Shown: one piece after another, positions 25,187 through 33,193 of the stretch
Layout of the letters: every line of letters starts with the position of its first letter
Position numbering within the stretch: the stretch's first letter is position 1
Notes under the pieces: model-generated
Told to the model about the DNA's origin: nothing
The model's database searches: none
What the model saw: the letters and a program-made list of their open reading frames with translations, nothing else
Program-made: the position numbers and the translations under genes
NCBI GenBank assembly: GCA_016935615.1
Contig: JAFGQO010000132.1
Location: 1-33,193, forward strand
Length of the DNA stretch: 33,193 nt
Direction: 5' to 3'
Origin: Bacteroidales bacterium
GTDB lineage: Bacteria > Bacteroidota > Bacteroidia > Bacteroidales > UBA10428

Positions 25187-26017
25187 TTACTGATAGGCAC
25201 CCATTTTAAGCATATTGATTTCCTGCTGTGTTAAAAATCTCCATTTTCCTCTTTGTAATCCTTTTTTAGTAAGACCTGCAAAATATACTCTGTCCAATTT
25301 TTTTATGTTGTACCCAAGGTGATTAAAAATACGACGCACAATTCGATTTCTCCCGGAATGCAGTTCAATTCCAATTTCTGTTTTGTCGGTATTGTCAATA
25401 TAACTTAAATTGTCGGCTGAAATAAAACCATCGTCTAGGGTTATACCTTTTACTATCTGATGAAAATGTGTTTTAGATAATGACTTATCAAGCGTTACGT
25501 GGTATATCTTTTTCTTATTATGACTGGGATGAGTTAGTTTTTTGGTCAAGTCACCATCATTTGTAATTAATAAAACACCTGTTGTATTTCTATCCAGCCT
25601 GCCAACAGGATAAACCCTCTCTTTACAAGCATTATGAACGAGGTTCAATACAGTTTTTTTTGCGAACGGATCCCTGAGTGTTGTGATGTAATCTTTCGGT
25701 TTGTTCAGAAGTATATAGACAAGGCGTTCCGCTTTTATCTTTTCATTGTTGTAACGAACATCATCATTCAATTTGATTTTTGTGCCCAGCTGAGTTATTA
25801 TTCTGCCATTAACGCTTACTAAACCGGCTTTAATGTATTCATCAGCCTCTCTTCTGGAACATAAACCCGAATTTGCAATGTATTTATTCAAACGTATTTC
25901 ATCTGCTTCATTGTTGCTTCCGGCAGTATTCGTATAATTATGAATCCCTGGCCTGTTTCCTTTTCTTTGTTTGTAAGAACCGTTATTTTGTTTTCTGACC
26001 GGATTTCCTTTTCTCAT
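25187..26017 (-). CDS. rRNA pseudouridine synthase, RluB/RsuA type
   Basis: 276 residues. An unusual basic, Asn/Gly/Arg-rich N-terminal tail (about 1-40) precedes an S4 RNA-binding domain (IRLNKYIANSGLCSRREADEYI, about 41-62, then GLVSVNG). The catalytic domain has KPKDYITTLRDP, the active-site motif VGRLDRNTTGVLLITNDG with nucleophile Asp142, LTHPSHNKKKIYHV, and the RsuA/RluB closing motif HSGRNRIVRRIFNHLGY. Members isomerise uridine in rRNA; RluB acts on 23S U2605, RsuA on 16S U516. The family branch suggests large-subunit rRNA, but I leave the symbol open. Basic tails like this are frequent in Bacteroidota members. The gene converges with the SpoIIE gene (43-nt gap) and is divergent from glmM (103-nt gap). 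Confidence 0.92.
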   Translation of the reverse strand: MRKGNPVRKQNNGSYKQRKGNRPGIHNYTNTAGSNNEADEIRLNKYIANSGLCSRREADEYIKAGLVSVNGRIITQLGTKIKLNDDVRYNNEKIKAERLVYILLNKPKDYITTLRDPFAKKTVLNLVHNACKERVYPVGRLDRNTTGVLLITNDGDLTKKLTHPSHNKKKIYHVTLDKSLSKTHFHQIVKGITLDDGFISADNLSYIDNTDKTEIGIELHSGRNRIVRRIFNHLGYNIKKLDRVYFAGLTKKGLQRGKWRFLTQQEINMLKMGAYQ

Positions 26018-26070
26018 TATGTTATAATAAAATCAATTGATTAAGTTCACATGCTCCTTCCAAAAAATAG

Positions 26071-26078
26071 TATTTTTG
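26071..26078 (+). promoter_or_regulatory. -7 box candidate for glmM
   Basis: TATTTTTG matches TAnnTTTG and lies 42 nt before the glmM ATG. No TTG occurs 17-23 nt upstream, so only the -7 part is supported. A TTTTGCAAAA palindrome follows directly at 26079-26088. Confidence 0.35.
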
Positions 26079-26120
26079 TTTTGCAAAAGTACATGAAATC
26101 TATACATCAGGAAAAGAATT

Positions 26121-27509
26121 ATGACACTAATAAAATCAATATCCGGAATTAGAGGTACAGTTGGAGGAAAACCTGGAGAGAACCTGACTCCTTTGGATGT
26201 GTTGAAATATACCGCCGCGTATGCCATATGGGCGAAAGAGAATACTGATAGTGAAAACAAAAGCGTTGTTTTGGGCAGAGATGCAAGAATTTCAGGCCCA
26301 ATGTTTGCCAACATCATATCTTCAACATTACAGGGGATGGGTATTGATGTGATAGATCTTGGCATGGCAACCACACCCACAACTGAAATGGCAGTAAGAT
26401 ATTTGCATGCACGCGGAGGAATAATCCTTACAGCAAGTCATAATCCGGCACAATGGAATGCATTAAAACTACTAAATGAAAAAGGTGAGTTTCTTTCCGA
26501 TAAGGATGGCAAAATAATACTCGAAATAGCTGAACATGATCGTTTCAACTTTAGCTCATTTGATCATCTGGGTGAATATACCACAAATTCGGAAATGAAT
26601 ACTTTGCATATTCAGGAGATAAAGAAATTGTCATTTCTCGATATTGATGCGATTAAAAACTCTGAATTTACAGTTGCTGTTGATTGTGTGAATTCAGTTG
26701 GCGGGATCATAATTCCTGAATTATTGAAAGCATTGGGAGTTAAAAATATTATTAAACTGTATTGTGAACCCAATGGATTGTTTCCTCATAATCCCGAACC
26801 TTTGCCAGAAAACCTTGCCGAAATTTCCGGTTTAATTACAAAACAAGGTGCAGATGTTGGCTTTGTTGTGGACCCGGATGTTGATCGTCTGGCGATCCTT
26901 AATGAAGATGGATCCATGTTTGGTGAAGAATATACCCTTGTTGCTGTAGCTGATTATATTCTGAAAATAAAAGGAGGAGGTAATACGGTTTCAAACCTGT
27001 CTTCCACTCAGGCCCTGAAGGAAATTACTGAAAAAAAAGGAGGCAGGTATGAAGCATCAGCGGTTGGTGAAGTGAATGTAGTCGAAAAAATGAAAGCAAT
27101 ACAGGCTATTGTCGGGGGTGAGGGCAACGGAGGTATTATCCTGCCTGAACTGCATTATGGAAGAGATGCATTGGTTGGAATAGCAATTTTTTTAACCCAT
27201 TTGGCAACTTCAGGATTGAAGTGTTCTGAATTGAGAAAACGCTACCCAAATTATGCAATATCCAAAAATAGAATTGAATTGGGATCAGGTGTAGACGTTG
27301 ATCGTATTTTTCAAAAAATAAAAAAGAAATACGAATCCTGTAAAATTGTTGATATTGATGGATTAAAGATTTTTTTTCAGAACGAATGGGTTCATTTACG
27401 GAAATCGAATACGGAGCCTATTGTAAGAATATATGCTGAAAGCTCAGACATACAAAAAAGTGAGGTATTGGCAAAAAAATTAATTGAAAATATAAAATCG
27501 CTGATTTAA
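26121..27509 (+). CDS. glmM: Phosphoglucosamine mutase (alpha-D-phosphohexomutase family)
   Basis: 462 residues, four-domain alpha-D-phosphohexomutase. It begins IKSISGIRGTVGGKPGENLTP. The catalytic phosphoserine motif is TASHNPAQWNALK with Ser106. The metal loop is VDPDVDRLA (Asp251, Asp253, Asp255). The sugar-specificity loop is GGEGNGGIILPELHYGRDALVG, and the C-terminal phosphate-binding loop is RKSNTEPIVRIYAE. The reaction is glucosamine-6-phosphate to glucosamine-1-phosphate, feeding UDP-GlcNAc and peptidoglycan synthesis. The sugar loop reads GEGNGG and not the commoner GEQSGH of proteobacterial GlmM. A related phosphomannomutase/phosphoglucomutase activity therefore cannot be excluded, but this form is usual for the Bacteroidota GlmM group. 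It is followed by secDF after 200 nt with its own promoter candidates. Confidence 0.87.
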   Translation: MTLIKSISGIRGTVGGKPGENLTPLDVLKYTAAYAIWAKENTDSENKSVVLGRDARISGPMFANIISSTLQGMGIDVIDLGMATTPTTEMAVRYLHARGGIILTASHNPAQWNALKLLNEKGEFLSDKDGKIILEIAEHDRFNFSSFDHLGEYTTNSEMNTLHIQEIKKLSFLDIDAIKNSEFTVAVDCVNSVGGIIIPELLKALGVKNIIKLYCEPNGLFPHNPEPLPENLAEISGLITKQGADVGFVVDPDVDRLAILNEDGSMFGEEYTLVAVADYILKIKGGGNTVSNLSSTQALKEITEKKGGRYEASAVGEVNVVEKMKAIQAIVGGEGNGGIILPELHYGRDALVGIAIFLTHLATSGLKCSELRKRYPNYAISKNRIELGSGVDVDRIFQKIKKKYESCKIVDIDGLKIFFQNEWVHLRKSNTEPIVRIYAESSDIQKSEVLAKKLIENIKSLI

Positions 27510-27517
27510 TATATTTG
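27484..27517 (+). promoter_or_regulatory. Distal candidate promoter of secDF
   Basis: TTG at 27484-27486, a 23-nt spacer, and TATATTTG at 27510-27517 starting right after the glmM stop. It would give a leader of about 185 nt for secDF. The spacer is at the long end of the accepted range. Confidence 0.35.
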
Positions 27518-27642
27518 TCGCACTTTCTCTTTATTCAGGTTTTATGTAATATCAACCAAATCATTTATTTCCTTACATTTTGTAAATCAATTTGAATACA
27601 GGTATAGAAGAACCTTCAAATTTTTTCTTGGGAAAATTTAGT

Positions 27643-27650
27643 TATATTTG
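27643..27650 (+). promoter_or_regulatory. Proximal -7 box candidate of secDF
   Basis: TATATTTG followed by CGCC, 59 nt before the secDF ATG. The only near TTG (27628-27630) is 12 nt away, too close for the standard spacing. The leader upstream (27557-27594) also has a weak AT-only stem (CAAAT-ATTTA with TAAAT-ATTTG). Confidence 0.35.
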
Positions 27651-27709
27651 CGCCACTACTGAAATCGGATACTTAAATAATACAGTAACATATTAAAAAT
27701 TAGATAGAA

Positions 27710-30700
27710 ATGCGAAACAAAGGAGCCATTTTGACTTTGGTAATTGCTCTGACACTTGTATGTTTATATCAATTGTCATTTACTTTCGTGGCAGTAAATA
27801 TCAGAAATCAGGCAAAAGAATATGCCAATGATGATCCTGTGAAGGAAGAGAAATATCTTGATAGCCTGGCAAACGAGAGTGTATACGATATACTTATTAA
27901 TGATTTTACTTTTCGTGAAGTACAGGAAAGAGAGATCAATTTTGGTCTCGATCTGAAAGGCGGGATGAATGTAATACTCGAAATTTCAACGATTGATGTA
28001 ATTCGTTCACTTGCTAATAACAGTACCGATACTACTTTTAATAAAGCATTGGCATTGTCAAAGGAAAAACAAAGGAAAACAAATAAGGATTTTATTACCC
28101 TGTTTGGTGAATCATTTGAAGAAGTTGATCCGGGAGCCAGCTTATCGGCTATTTTTACTTCGCAAGAGTTGCGTGATCAGGTTAAACCGGGTACTCCTAA
28201 CGATGAGGTTCTTCGTATTATCAGGGAAGAAGCTCATGGTGCAATTGATAACGCATTCAATATTATACGCACCAGAATTGACCAATTTGGAGTAACACAG
28301 CCTAACATACAATACCTGGATACGAAAGATAGGATTCTTGTTGACTTGCCGGGTGTAAAAAATAAGGAAAGAGTAAGACGTTTGCTGCAGGGTACGGCAA
28401 ATCTTGAATTCTGGGAAACTTTCCAGAATGCTGAATTAATACAGAACATGTATCAGGCGGATGCAATGGTGAGAGATTACCTTGCTGCACAAAAGAAAAG
28501 TAAAACAGTAAACAGGAAGGAGGAAGTTGTTGTTTCGGAAGAACCTGCTGCTGTGAAGGATACTTCAGAATCGTTGTCATTGATGGATCAGATAAAAAGT
28601 GATACTACTCTTGGAGATTCCATTCCTCAAAGCATAGAAGAAACGTATCCTTTGCTTAGTATCCTGAGACCAATGCAGGATCCTCAGACAAGGCAACCTT
28701 TCCAGGGAGCGGTAGTTGGAATAGCCCGCATGAAAGATACTTCAAAGATCAACTATTACCTTCAGCTTGCTATTGAAAAAAAGATGTTTCCTCGTGAGGT
28801 AAGATTCATGTGGTCAGCGCTTCCTGACCTGGATGAAAATAAGAAACCCACAGACCTTTACAGGTTATATGCCATAAAAGTCAGAAGCAGGGATGGACAA
28901 CCGCCACTTGATGGTGAGGCTATTGTTTCTGCCAGCCAGGAATTTGATGAAGCAAGTGGTTTCGCATATGTTCTGATGAATATGAATGCGGAAGGGACCA
29001 AGAAATGGGCGCATATTACAAAGGAAAACCTTAAAAAAGTAATTTGTATTGTAATGGATAATAAGGTGTATTCCGGCCCGACTGTTCAAACTGAAATTGC
29101 AGGGGGTAGTTCACAGATTACGGGCAGTTTTACCATCAATGATGCCCAGGATCTGGCCAATTTGCTGAAATCAGGTAAATTGCCTGCTCCTGCACATATT
29201 ATTCAGGAAAATATTGTCGGACCTTCTTTGGGAGAAAGGGCAGTTCGTGAAGGATTCAGTTCGTTTTTGATAGCCTTCATTGTTGTTCTTTTTTATATGA
29301 TCTTTTATTATAGCAGAAAAGCCGGACTTGTGGCAGACATTGCACTTTTGGCTAATATGTTTTTCATTGCCGGAGTTCTTGCCTCTCTGGGTGCTTCACT
29401 TACCCTTCCCGGTATTGCCGGTATTGTGCTGACAATAGGTATGTCAGTTGATGCAAATGTTTTGATTTATGAACGAATAAGAGAAGAACTGGCGGCAGGG
29501 AAAGGCGTTCGAATGGCAGTATCAGATGGCTATAAGAATGCATATTCTGCAATTATTGATGCCAATGTAACTACCCTTATTACCGCCATCATTCTATATA
29601 TTTTTGGAACCGGTCCGATTAAAGGTTTTGCAACAACCCTCTGGATTGGTATCTGTACTTCTTTATTCAGTGCTATTTTCATAACAAGATTAATTTTTGA
29701 AAGACTATTGAATAAGAACAGAGAGATCACTTTTGCGACCAACCTGACAAGGAATGCTTTTAAAAATGTTAATATCAACTTCATCGATCGACGTAAAATT
29801 GCTTATGTTATATCGTCAGCGATTGTTTTAATATCAATTGGATCACTTATTATACGAGGGCTGGATGCAGGAGTTGATTTTACAGGCGGCAGGAATTATA
29901 TCATTAAATTTGATAATCCTGTAGAAACACATCAGGTTGCTGATCTTTTAACAAACCAATTTGGTGAAACTCCAAAAGTAATAACCTTTGGTGCAGATGA
30001 CCAGGTTCGTATTACAACCCGATATAAAATTGATGAAGATGGGGCTGAACTTGATGATGAAATTCAGCAATTGATATACACCGGGTTGAAACCTATCCTG
30101 GGGAGTGATGTCGATTATGATACATTCTATGACAAGTATTGGCAGAGCAACCAAAAAGTAGGCCCAACTATAGCAGACGATATCAAGAGACAGGCCGTAG
30201 TGGCAATTTTTGTTGCCCTGATCTTTATGTTTTTATACATTATTCTGAGATTCAGAAACTGGCAATATGGTTTTGGTGCTGTTGCGGCACTTATTCATGA
30301 CGCGCTGATTGTTTTAGGAATTTTTTCTTTATTTTATGGATTTATGCCTTTCTCTCTTGAAATTGACCAGGCTTTTATAGCTGCAATACTTACAGTAGTT
30401 GGTTACTCAATTAATGATACGGTGGTGATCTTTGACCGGATCAGGGAGAATTTTACCATTTATCCTAAACGGGAACGGAAAGAGATCATGAATCTTGCGT
30501 TGAATAGTACACTTAGCCGTACTTTCAGTACATCCTTCAGTACCTTTATCGTATTAATTACTATCTTCATATTTGGAGGCGAGGTTATCAGAGGTTTTGT
30601 GTTCGCTCTTCTGTTAGGTATTGTCGTTGGTACATATTCATCATTATTTGTAGCTACCCCGGTAGTATATGATTCGATCAAGAAATCAGAAAAGAGAAAG

Positions 30701-30721
30701 GAAAACAAGAATCGCACATAA
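27710..30721 (+). CDS. secDF: Protein translocase subunits SecD and SecF, fused
   Basis: 1003 residues combining SecD and SecF, the proton-driven subunits that complete Sec-dependent export on the periplasmic side. The SecD half has one N-terminal membrane span (about 6-28), the signature FGLDLKGGMNV (about 78-88), a large periplasmic domain with AFNIIRTRIDQFGVTQPNIQ, and a five-span bundle starting near GPSLGERAVREGFSSF (about 505) with GMSVDANVLIYERIREEL. The SecF half starts near residue 690, with LDAGVDFTGGRNYII (about 717) and its own five spans including VGYSINDTVVIFDRIREN. A charged, low-complexity insertion (about 255-315: Lys/Glu/Val/Asp-rich) interrupts the SecD periplasmic domain; such insertions are usual in Bacteroidota fusions. 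The transcript probably ends at the stem-loop 30750-30797. Confidence 0.97.
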   Translation: MRNKGAILTLVIALTLVCLYQLSFTFVAVNIRNQAKEYANDDPVKEEKYLDSLANESVYDILINDFTFREVQEREINFGLDLKGGMNVILEISTIDVIRSLANNSTDTTFNKALALSKEKQRKTNKDFITLFGESFEEVDPGASLSAIFTSQELRDQVKPGTPNDEVLRIIREEAHGAIDNAFNIIRTRIDQFGVTQPNIQYLDTKDRILVDLPGVKNKERVRRLLQGTANLEFWETFQNAELIQNMYQADAMVRDYLAAQKKSKTVNRKEEVVVSEEPAAVKDTSESLSLMDQIKSDTTLGDSIPQSIEETYPLLSILRPMQDPQTRQPFQGAVVGIARMKDTSKINYYLQLAIEKKMFPREVRFMWSALPDLDENKKPTDLYRLYAIKVRSRDGQPPLDGEAIVSASQEFDEASGFAYVLMNMNAEGTKKWAHITKENLKKVICIVMDNKVYSGPTVQTEIAGGSSQITGSFTINDAQDLANLLKSGKLPAPAHIIQENIVGPSLGERAVREGFSSFLIAFIVVLFYMIFYYSRKAGLVADIALLANMFFIAGVLASLGASLTLPGIAGIVLTIGMSVDANVLIYERIREELAAGKGVRMAVSDGYKNAYSAIIDANVTTLITAIILYIFGTGPIKGFATTLWIGICTSLFSAIFITRLIFERLLNKNREITFATNLTRNAFKNVNINFIDRRKIAYVISSAIVLISIGSLIIRGLDAGVDFTGGRNYIIKFDNPVETHQVADLLTNQFGETPKVITFGADDQVRITTRYKIDEDGAELDDEIQQLIYTGLKPILGSDVDYDTFYDKYWQSNQKVGPTIADDIKRQAVVAIFVALIFMFLYIILRFRNWQYGFGAVAALIHDALIVLGIFSLFYGFMPFSLEIDQAFIAAILTVVGYSINDTVVIFDRIRENFTIYPKRERKEIMNLALNSTLSRTFSTSFSTFIVLITIFIFGGEVIRGFVFALLLGIVVGTYSSLFVATPVVYDSIKKSEKRKENKNRT

Positions 30722-30749
30722 TATTTACCGGCTTTGATCAGTATTCTGA

Positions 30750-30797
30750 AAGCTTCAACAAACTTAATTCAGGCCTTAAGCATTGTTGAGGCTTTTT
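30750..30797 (+). terminator. Probable secDF terminator
   Basis: AAGCTTCAACAA (30750-30761) pairs with TTGTTGAGGCTT (30783-30794) over 12 bp with one G-T pair. An inner CTTAA/TTAAG stem (30763-30767, 30776-30780) closes an 8-nt loop. The 3' arm ends in a run of five T. It lies 29 nt after the secDF stop and just before the tatA -7 box. Confidence 0.7.
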
Positions 30798-30799
30798 GC

Positions 30800-30807
30800 T
30801 ATCTTTG
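30800..30807 (+). promoter_or_regulatory. -7 box candidate of tatA
   Basis: TATCTTTG matches TAnnTTTG, 26 nt before the tatA ATG at 30834 and directly after the secDF terminator. TTG triplets at 30783 and 30786 are closer (14 and 11 nt) than standard. Confidence 0.3.
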
Positions 30808-30833
30808 AATGGCATTATTTAGAACTGCAGATT

Positions 30834-31049
30834 ATGTTTTTATTTATCGGCGGACCGGAAATTGCGATCATTATCTTATTTATACTGATCCTGTTTGGAT
30901 CAAAGAAAATTCCTGATTTTGCAAAAATGATGGGCAAAGGAATGAGGGAATTCAGAAAAGCTACCGAAGAAATTAAGAAAGAGATCAATGAGGGAACAAA
31001 AGATATTAATGATGATATTAAGGATTTGAAGAACAATCTGCATAAATAG
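30834..31049 (+). CDS. tatA: Twin-arginine translocase subunit TatA/TatE
   Basis: 71 residues from the ATG at 30834. The open frame extends to a TTG at 30783, but that triplet lies inside the secDF terminator, and the family N-terminus matches MFLFIGGPEIAIIILFILI. A single membrane helix (about 4-21) is followed by the hinge FGSKKIPDFAKMMGKGMREF with the conserved FG and the amphipathic helix, then a charged Lys/Glu/Asp tail. TatA forms the pore component for export of folded proteins. No tatC lies nearby, so the receptor must be encoded elsewhere. The N-terminal acidic residue that distinguishes TatA from TatB-like variants appears as Glu in GGPEIA. A CaCA antiporter gene follows after 37 nt. 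Confidence 0.93.
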   Translation: MFLFIGGPEIAIIILFILILFGSKKIPDFAKMMGKGMREFRKATEEIKKEINEGTKDINDDIKDLKNNLHK

Positions 31050-31086
31050 TCTGAAATAATCTCATTCAAAATTCTCAATCCTTTTA

Positions 31087-32028
31087 ATGGAATATCTATT
31101 ATTACTTCTTGGCTTTATTCTTTTGTTGTATGGAGGAAAATTCCTGATTAAAGGAGGTGTTGCACTTGCTGACAAGTTCAATCTGTCTTCTTTGGTTATT
31201 GGTTTAACATTAGTATCCTTCGGAACTTCTGCACCGGAACTTTTTGTAAGTGTTGTCGCTGCAATAAAAGGTCATCCTGATGTTGCAATAGGGAATGTAA
31301 TAGGTTCGAATATTGCCAATATTTCGCTTGTACTTGCTTTAACAGCAATTATTATTCCAATACCGGTCAGGAGCAATTCAGTAAAAATTGATGCTCCGTT
31401 TATGCTTCTGGTTAGTTTTTTATTGTGGGCATTTTTGTATAACCATGGGTTGGCCCGATGGGAAGGCGCATTGTTTTTGATATTGATAATAGGCTATTCA
31501 GCAGGATTGTTTAAGTTTTCAAAACAAAGCATTCAGGATAAAGCCAAGCGAGTATCAATTGAAAAAATGAAGCTGTGGAAAATTATTCTCCTGCTTATTC
31601 TTGCATATCTTGGTCTGGCATTTGGTTCCGATCTTTTGGTTGACAATGCAAGTATTATTGCTTCAAATTTTGGGATCAGTGAAAGAGTCATTGCTATTTC
31701 TATTGTGGCATTCGGAACAAGTTTACCCGAATTAACAACTTCTTTATTGGCTGCTATAAAAGGGGAAATGGATATTTCCATCGGCAATATTATCGGGTCA
31801 AATATTTTCAATATTCTGGTTGTATTAGGATTAACGAGTCTTATTAAACCTATATCGGTAGACAACAGATTTTTACAATTTGATATTTTTTGGATGCTGG
31901 GGGTCTCGATCTTTCTTTTTCTGTTTATTTTGCCATTAAAAGGAGGCAAACTCACTCGTATTAAGGCGAGTATCCTTTTTTTAATTTATTGTATTTACCT
32001 GTATTTGCTTTTTTTTAATAATTTATGA
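31087..32028 (+). CDS. Calcium/sodium antiporter, CaCA family (YrbG-like)
   Basis: 313 residues, about ten membrane spans in two inverted halves. The two alpha repeats are plain: [18 protein letters not shown] (about 38-55) with [17 protein letters not shown] after it, and [17 protein letters not shown] (about 208-224) with [17 protein letters not shown] after it. The GTS.PE Glu in each half and the GNxxGSN Asn are the cation ligands of the Na+/Ca2+ exchanger fold, so ion transport should be intact. Between the halves lies a short cytosolic loop rich in Lys/Arg. The role is exchange of Na+ or H+ for Ca2+ across the inner membrane; direction and ion choice are inferred from the family. The stop overlaps the LolD-type ATPase start (ATGA), an arrangement suggesting coupled translation but no obvious functional link. 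Confidence 0.95.
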   Translation: MEYLLLLLGFILLLYGGKFLIKGGVALADKFNLSSLVIGLTLVSFGTSAPELFVSVVAAIKGHPDVAIGNVIGSNIANISLVLALTAIIIPIPVRSNSVKIDAPFMLLVSFLLWAFLYNHGLARWEGALFLILIIGYSAGLFKFSKQSIQDKAKRVSIEKMKLWKIILLLILAYLGLAFGSDLLVDNASIIASNFGISERVIAISIVAFGTSLPELTTSLLAAIKGEMDISIGNIIGSNIFNILVVLGLTSLIKPISVDNRFLQFDIFWMLGVSIFLFLFILPLKGGKLTRIKASILFLIYCIYLYLLFFNNL

Positions 32029-32684
32029 TTCAGATAACAAATATTAAGAAGTCTTTTGGTCCTTTGGAAGTTCTCAAAGGGATTGATGTAACCATTCATA
32101 AAAAAGAGATCGTTACCATTGTTGGGGCAAGCGGAGCAGGAAAAACAACACTTCTCCAGATTATGGGAACATTGATGAGACCCGACAGCGGGAATATTTT
32201 GATCCATGATATTGATATAAGTTGCTTAAATGACAGACAATTGGCTTTCTTCAGAAATAGGAAAATCGGATTTGTATTTCAGTTTCATCATCTCCTTCCT
32301 GAGTTCACTGCTTTGGAAAACATATGCATACCTTCATTTATTGCAAGAGAAGCAAGAAAAACTGCTGAAAAACGGGCATACGATCTGCTGGAGATGCTCA
32401 ATCTTTCAGCCAGAGCTAATCATAAGCCATCTGAACTATCGGGAGGTGAGCAACAGAGAGTTGCCGTTGCCCGTGCACTTATAAATAATCCTCTGGTCAT
32501 TCTGGCCGATGAGCCTTCCGGAAATCTCGACACTCAAAATAAAAATGAATTGCATAAACTCTTTTTTGATTTACGTGATCAACTGAATCAGACTTTTGTT
32601 ATCGTAACACATGATAAGGAACTGGCTCGCATGGCAGACCGGACGTTACAAATAAAAGACGGAAGCATTGTTAATAATAGCTGA
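32025..32684 (+). CDS. lolD: ABC transporter ATP-binding protein, LolD type
   Basis: 219 residues, a single ABC ATPase domain. Walker A is GASGAGKT (34-41), the Q loop lies in [17 protein letters not shown], the ABC signature is [15 protein letters not shown], Walker B is [12 protein letters not shown] and the H loop is [25 protein letters not shown] with PSGNLD is the pattern of the LolD/MacB/FtsE group, and LolD-type energises release of lipoproteins from the inner membrane with a LolC/LolE-like permease. Assignment to LolD rather than another member of the group rests on similarity and on its being alone. The permease gene at 441-1685 is a possible partner, at the other end of the window. 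The ATG overlaps the antiporter stop by 4 nt. The gene converges with the yccF-type gene (20-nt gap). Confidence 0.86.
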   Translation: MIQITNIKKSFGPLEVLKGIDVTIHKKEIVTIVGASGAGKTTLLQIMGTLMRPDSGNILIHDIDISCLNDRQLAFFRNRKIGFVFQFHHLLPEFTALENICIPSFIAREARKTAEKRAYDLLEMLNLSARANHKPSELSGGEQQRVAVARALINNPLVILADEPSGNLDTQNKNELHKLFFDLRDQLNQTFVIVTHDKELARMADRTLQIKDGSIVNNS

Positions 32685-32704
32685 AAAGGGGATAAGGATT
32701 TCTT

Positions 32705-33076
32705 TTATTCAATTCGTTTTCCAAAAGGAGTAATAGCAAAACCAGCCATTTTTACATGTTGAATGGCAAAAGGAATACCTATAATTGTAATCGAAAATAC
32801 AAAGGCTAACAGAAGGTGTGTCACTGCTATCCAGAATCCGCCAAACAGGATCCATAAAATATTAAAGAGCACAAACAAACAACCTCCGGCATTTTCTGTT
32901 TCAACAGCTTTTGCTCCAAATGGCGCTATTGCAAAAATTGAAAGTTTGAAACATTGAAGACCGAAAGGAATGCCAATGATGGTAATACAAAGAGCAAGAC
33001 CTCCAAGAAGGTATTCAAAAAATAAAATAATACCTCCTCCAAAGAATATCCAAAGAATATTTAACAATGTATTCAA
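32705..33076 (-). CDS. YccF domain-containing inner-membrane protein
   Basis: 123 residues consisting of two YccF (DUF307) units. Each reads LLNILWI(F/L)FGG or LFNILWILFGG, then a hydrophobic stretch, then (T/C)ITIIGIPFG(L/I)Q or SITIIGIPFAIQ, then IAPFG or ITPFG. The first unit spans about 3-54, the second about 68-120, with a short polar link. About four membrane spans result. Function is unknown for the family. The start is TTG (33074-33076): no ATG occurs in frame before a stop at 33125-33127. The ITIIGIPF motif repeated twice makes the call firm despite the short length. Confidence 0.93.
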   Translation of the reverse strand: MNTLLNILWIFFGGGIILFFEYLLGGLALCITIIGIPFGLQCFKLSIFAIAPFGAKAVETENAGGCLFVLFNILWILFGGFWIAVTHLLLAFVFSITIIGIPFAIQHVKMAGFAITPFGKRIE

Positions 33077-33193
33077 TTCGTTCTGATTTCTTTTGTATCT
33101 GAAAATTTTTGTCCTATTTTGTTTTCATCACATAAATGTAAAACATTTTTTAAAATTGGAAGAAGTAAAGGAATTGTTGGAAGAAAAATATAA
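33077..33193. other. 117-nt right-edge sequence without a called gene
   Basis: AT-rich DNA upstream of the yccF-type gene. On the plus strand a frame beginning with TTG at 33156 encodes 12 codons (LEEVKELLEEKY) before the edge and could be the start of a gene cut by the window, divergent from yccF. That is too short to support a call. I see no promoter match with proper spacing. Confidence 0.4.

Noticed and set aside
27557-27594. AT-only stem in the secDF leader as a possible riboswitch or regulatory RNA
   Set aside because: Two 5-bp A/T stems with unequal bulges are weak and compete with an alternative TTACA/TGTAA hairpin; mentioned only under the promoter entry.
30783-30833. TTG-initiated extension of tatA
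   Set aside because: The extension overlaps the terminator stem of secDF and would place 17 extra residues before the TatA membrane helix, unlike the family.
33156-33193. Possible 5' end of a gene on the plus strand (TTG, LEEVKELLEEKY)
   Set aside because: Only 12 codons are visible, with no ATG, ribosome site or promoter; not enough to call a gene.
1-33193. tRNA, rRNA, CRISPR array, insertion sequence, integrase or prophage genes
   Set aside because: I found no cloverleaf-like sequences, regularly spaced repeats, transposase motifs or phage proteins in the window.

Overview
The window looks like a chromosomal segment of a low-GC member of the Bacteroidota, probably an uncultured Bacteroidales/Marinilabiliales-type lineage (the rank below phylum is inference). 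The evidence is a secreted protein with a type IX secretion (T9SS) type-B sorting domain followed by a PorP/SprF gene, a DUF4783 gene, a fused SecDF, a propeller-SpoIIE sensor of Bacteroidota type, weak or absent Shine-Dalgarno sequences, and several TAnnTTTG promoter boxes. I see no tRNA, rRNA, CRISPR array, insertion sequence, integrase or phage gene. Most of the window is ordinary conserved chromosome.

Layout. 1-4699: a CoA-pyrophosphatase-type NUDIX gene cut by the left edge and, 5 nt upstream of it, a LolC/LolE-like permease (minus strand). A divergent NamZ-type exo-muramidase lipoprotein follows (plus), then an AspC-like aminotransferase and a DUF1573 lipoprotein (minus) separated by a clear minus-strand terminator. 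4700-5052: a 353-nt gap with a pair of REP-like hairpins ending just before valS. 5053-7683: valS (plus). 7704-10564: an operon-like minus-strand series DUF4783-nadC-brkB-pdxH behind a good Bacteroidota-type promoter. 10764-14924: rlmH and a very large multi-membrane-pass histidine kinase (plus).

15018-25143 is the accessory-looking part, all on the plus strand. It starts with a 1172-aa repeat adhesin with a T9SS type-B C-terminal domain. This is translationally coupled (ATGA) to a PorP/SprF barrel protein, followed 3 nt later by a secreted PD40-propeller/double-PKD protein that lacks the OmpA domain expected for this gene neighbourhood. Then comes an exported protein of unknown function that is itself ATGA-coupled to a 1064-aa periplasmic propeller-Y_Y_Y-TM-SpoIIE phosphatase. 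The first three genes probably form one export and surface-attachment unit. The last two are the best candidate in the window for an uncharacterised sensing pair.

25187-33193: rluB-type pseudouridine synthase (minus), glmM, secDF, tatA, a CaCA-family Na+/Ca2+ antiporter ATGA-coupled to a LolD-type ATPase (all plus), and a yccF-type membrane protein (minus). The last 117 nt hold no gene I can call. Cell-envelope functions recur: lipoprotein release, peptidoglycan precursor synthesis and turnover, Sec and Tat export, and T9SS surface display.
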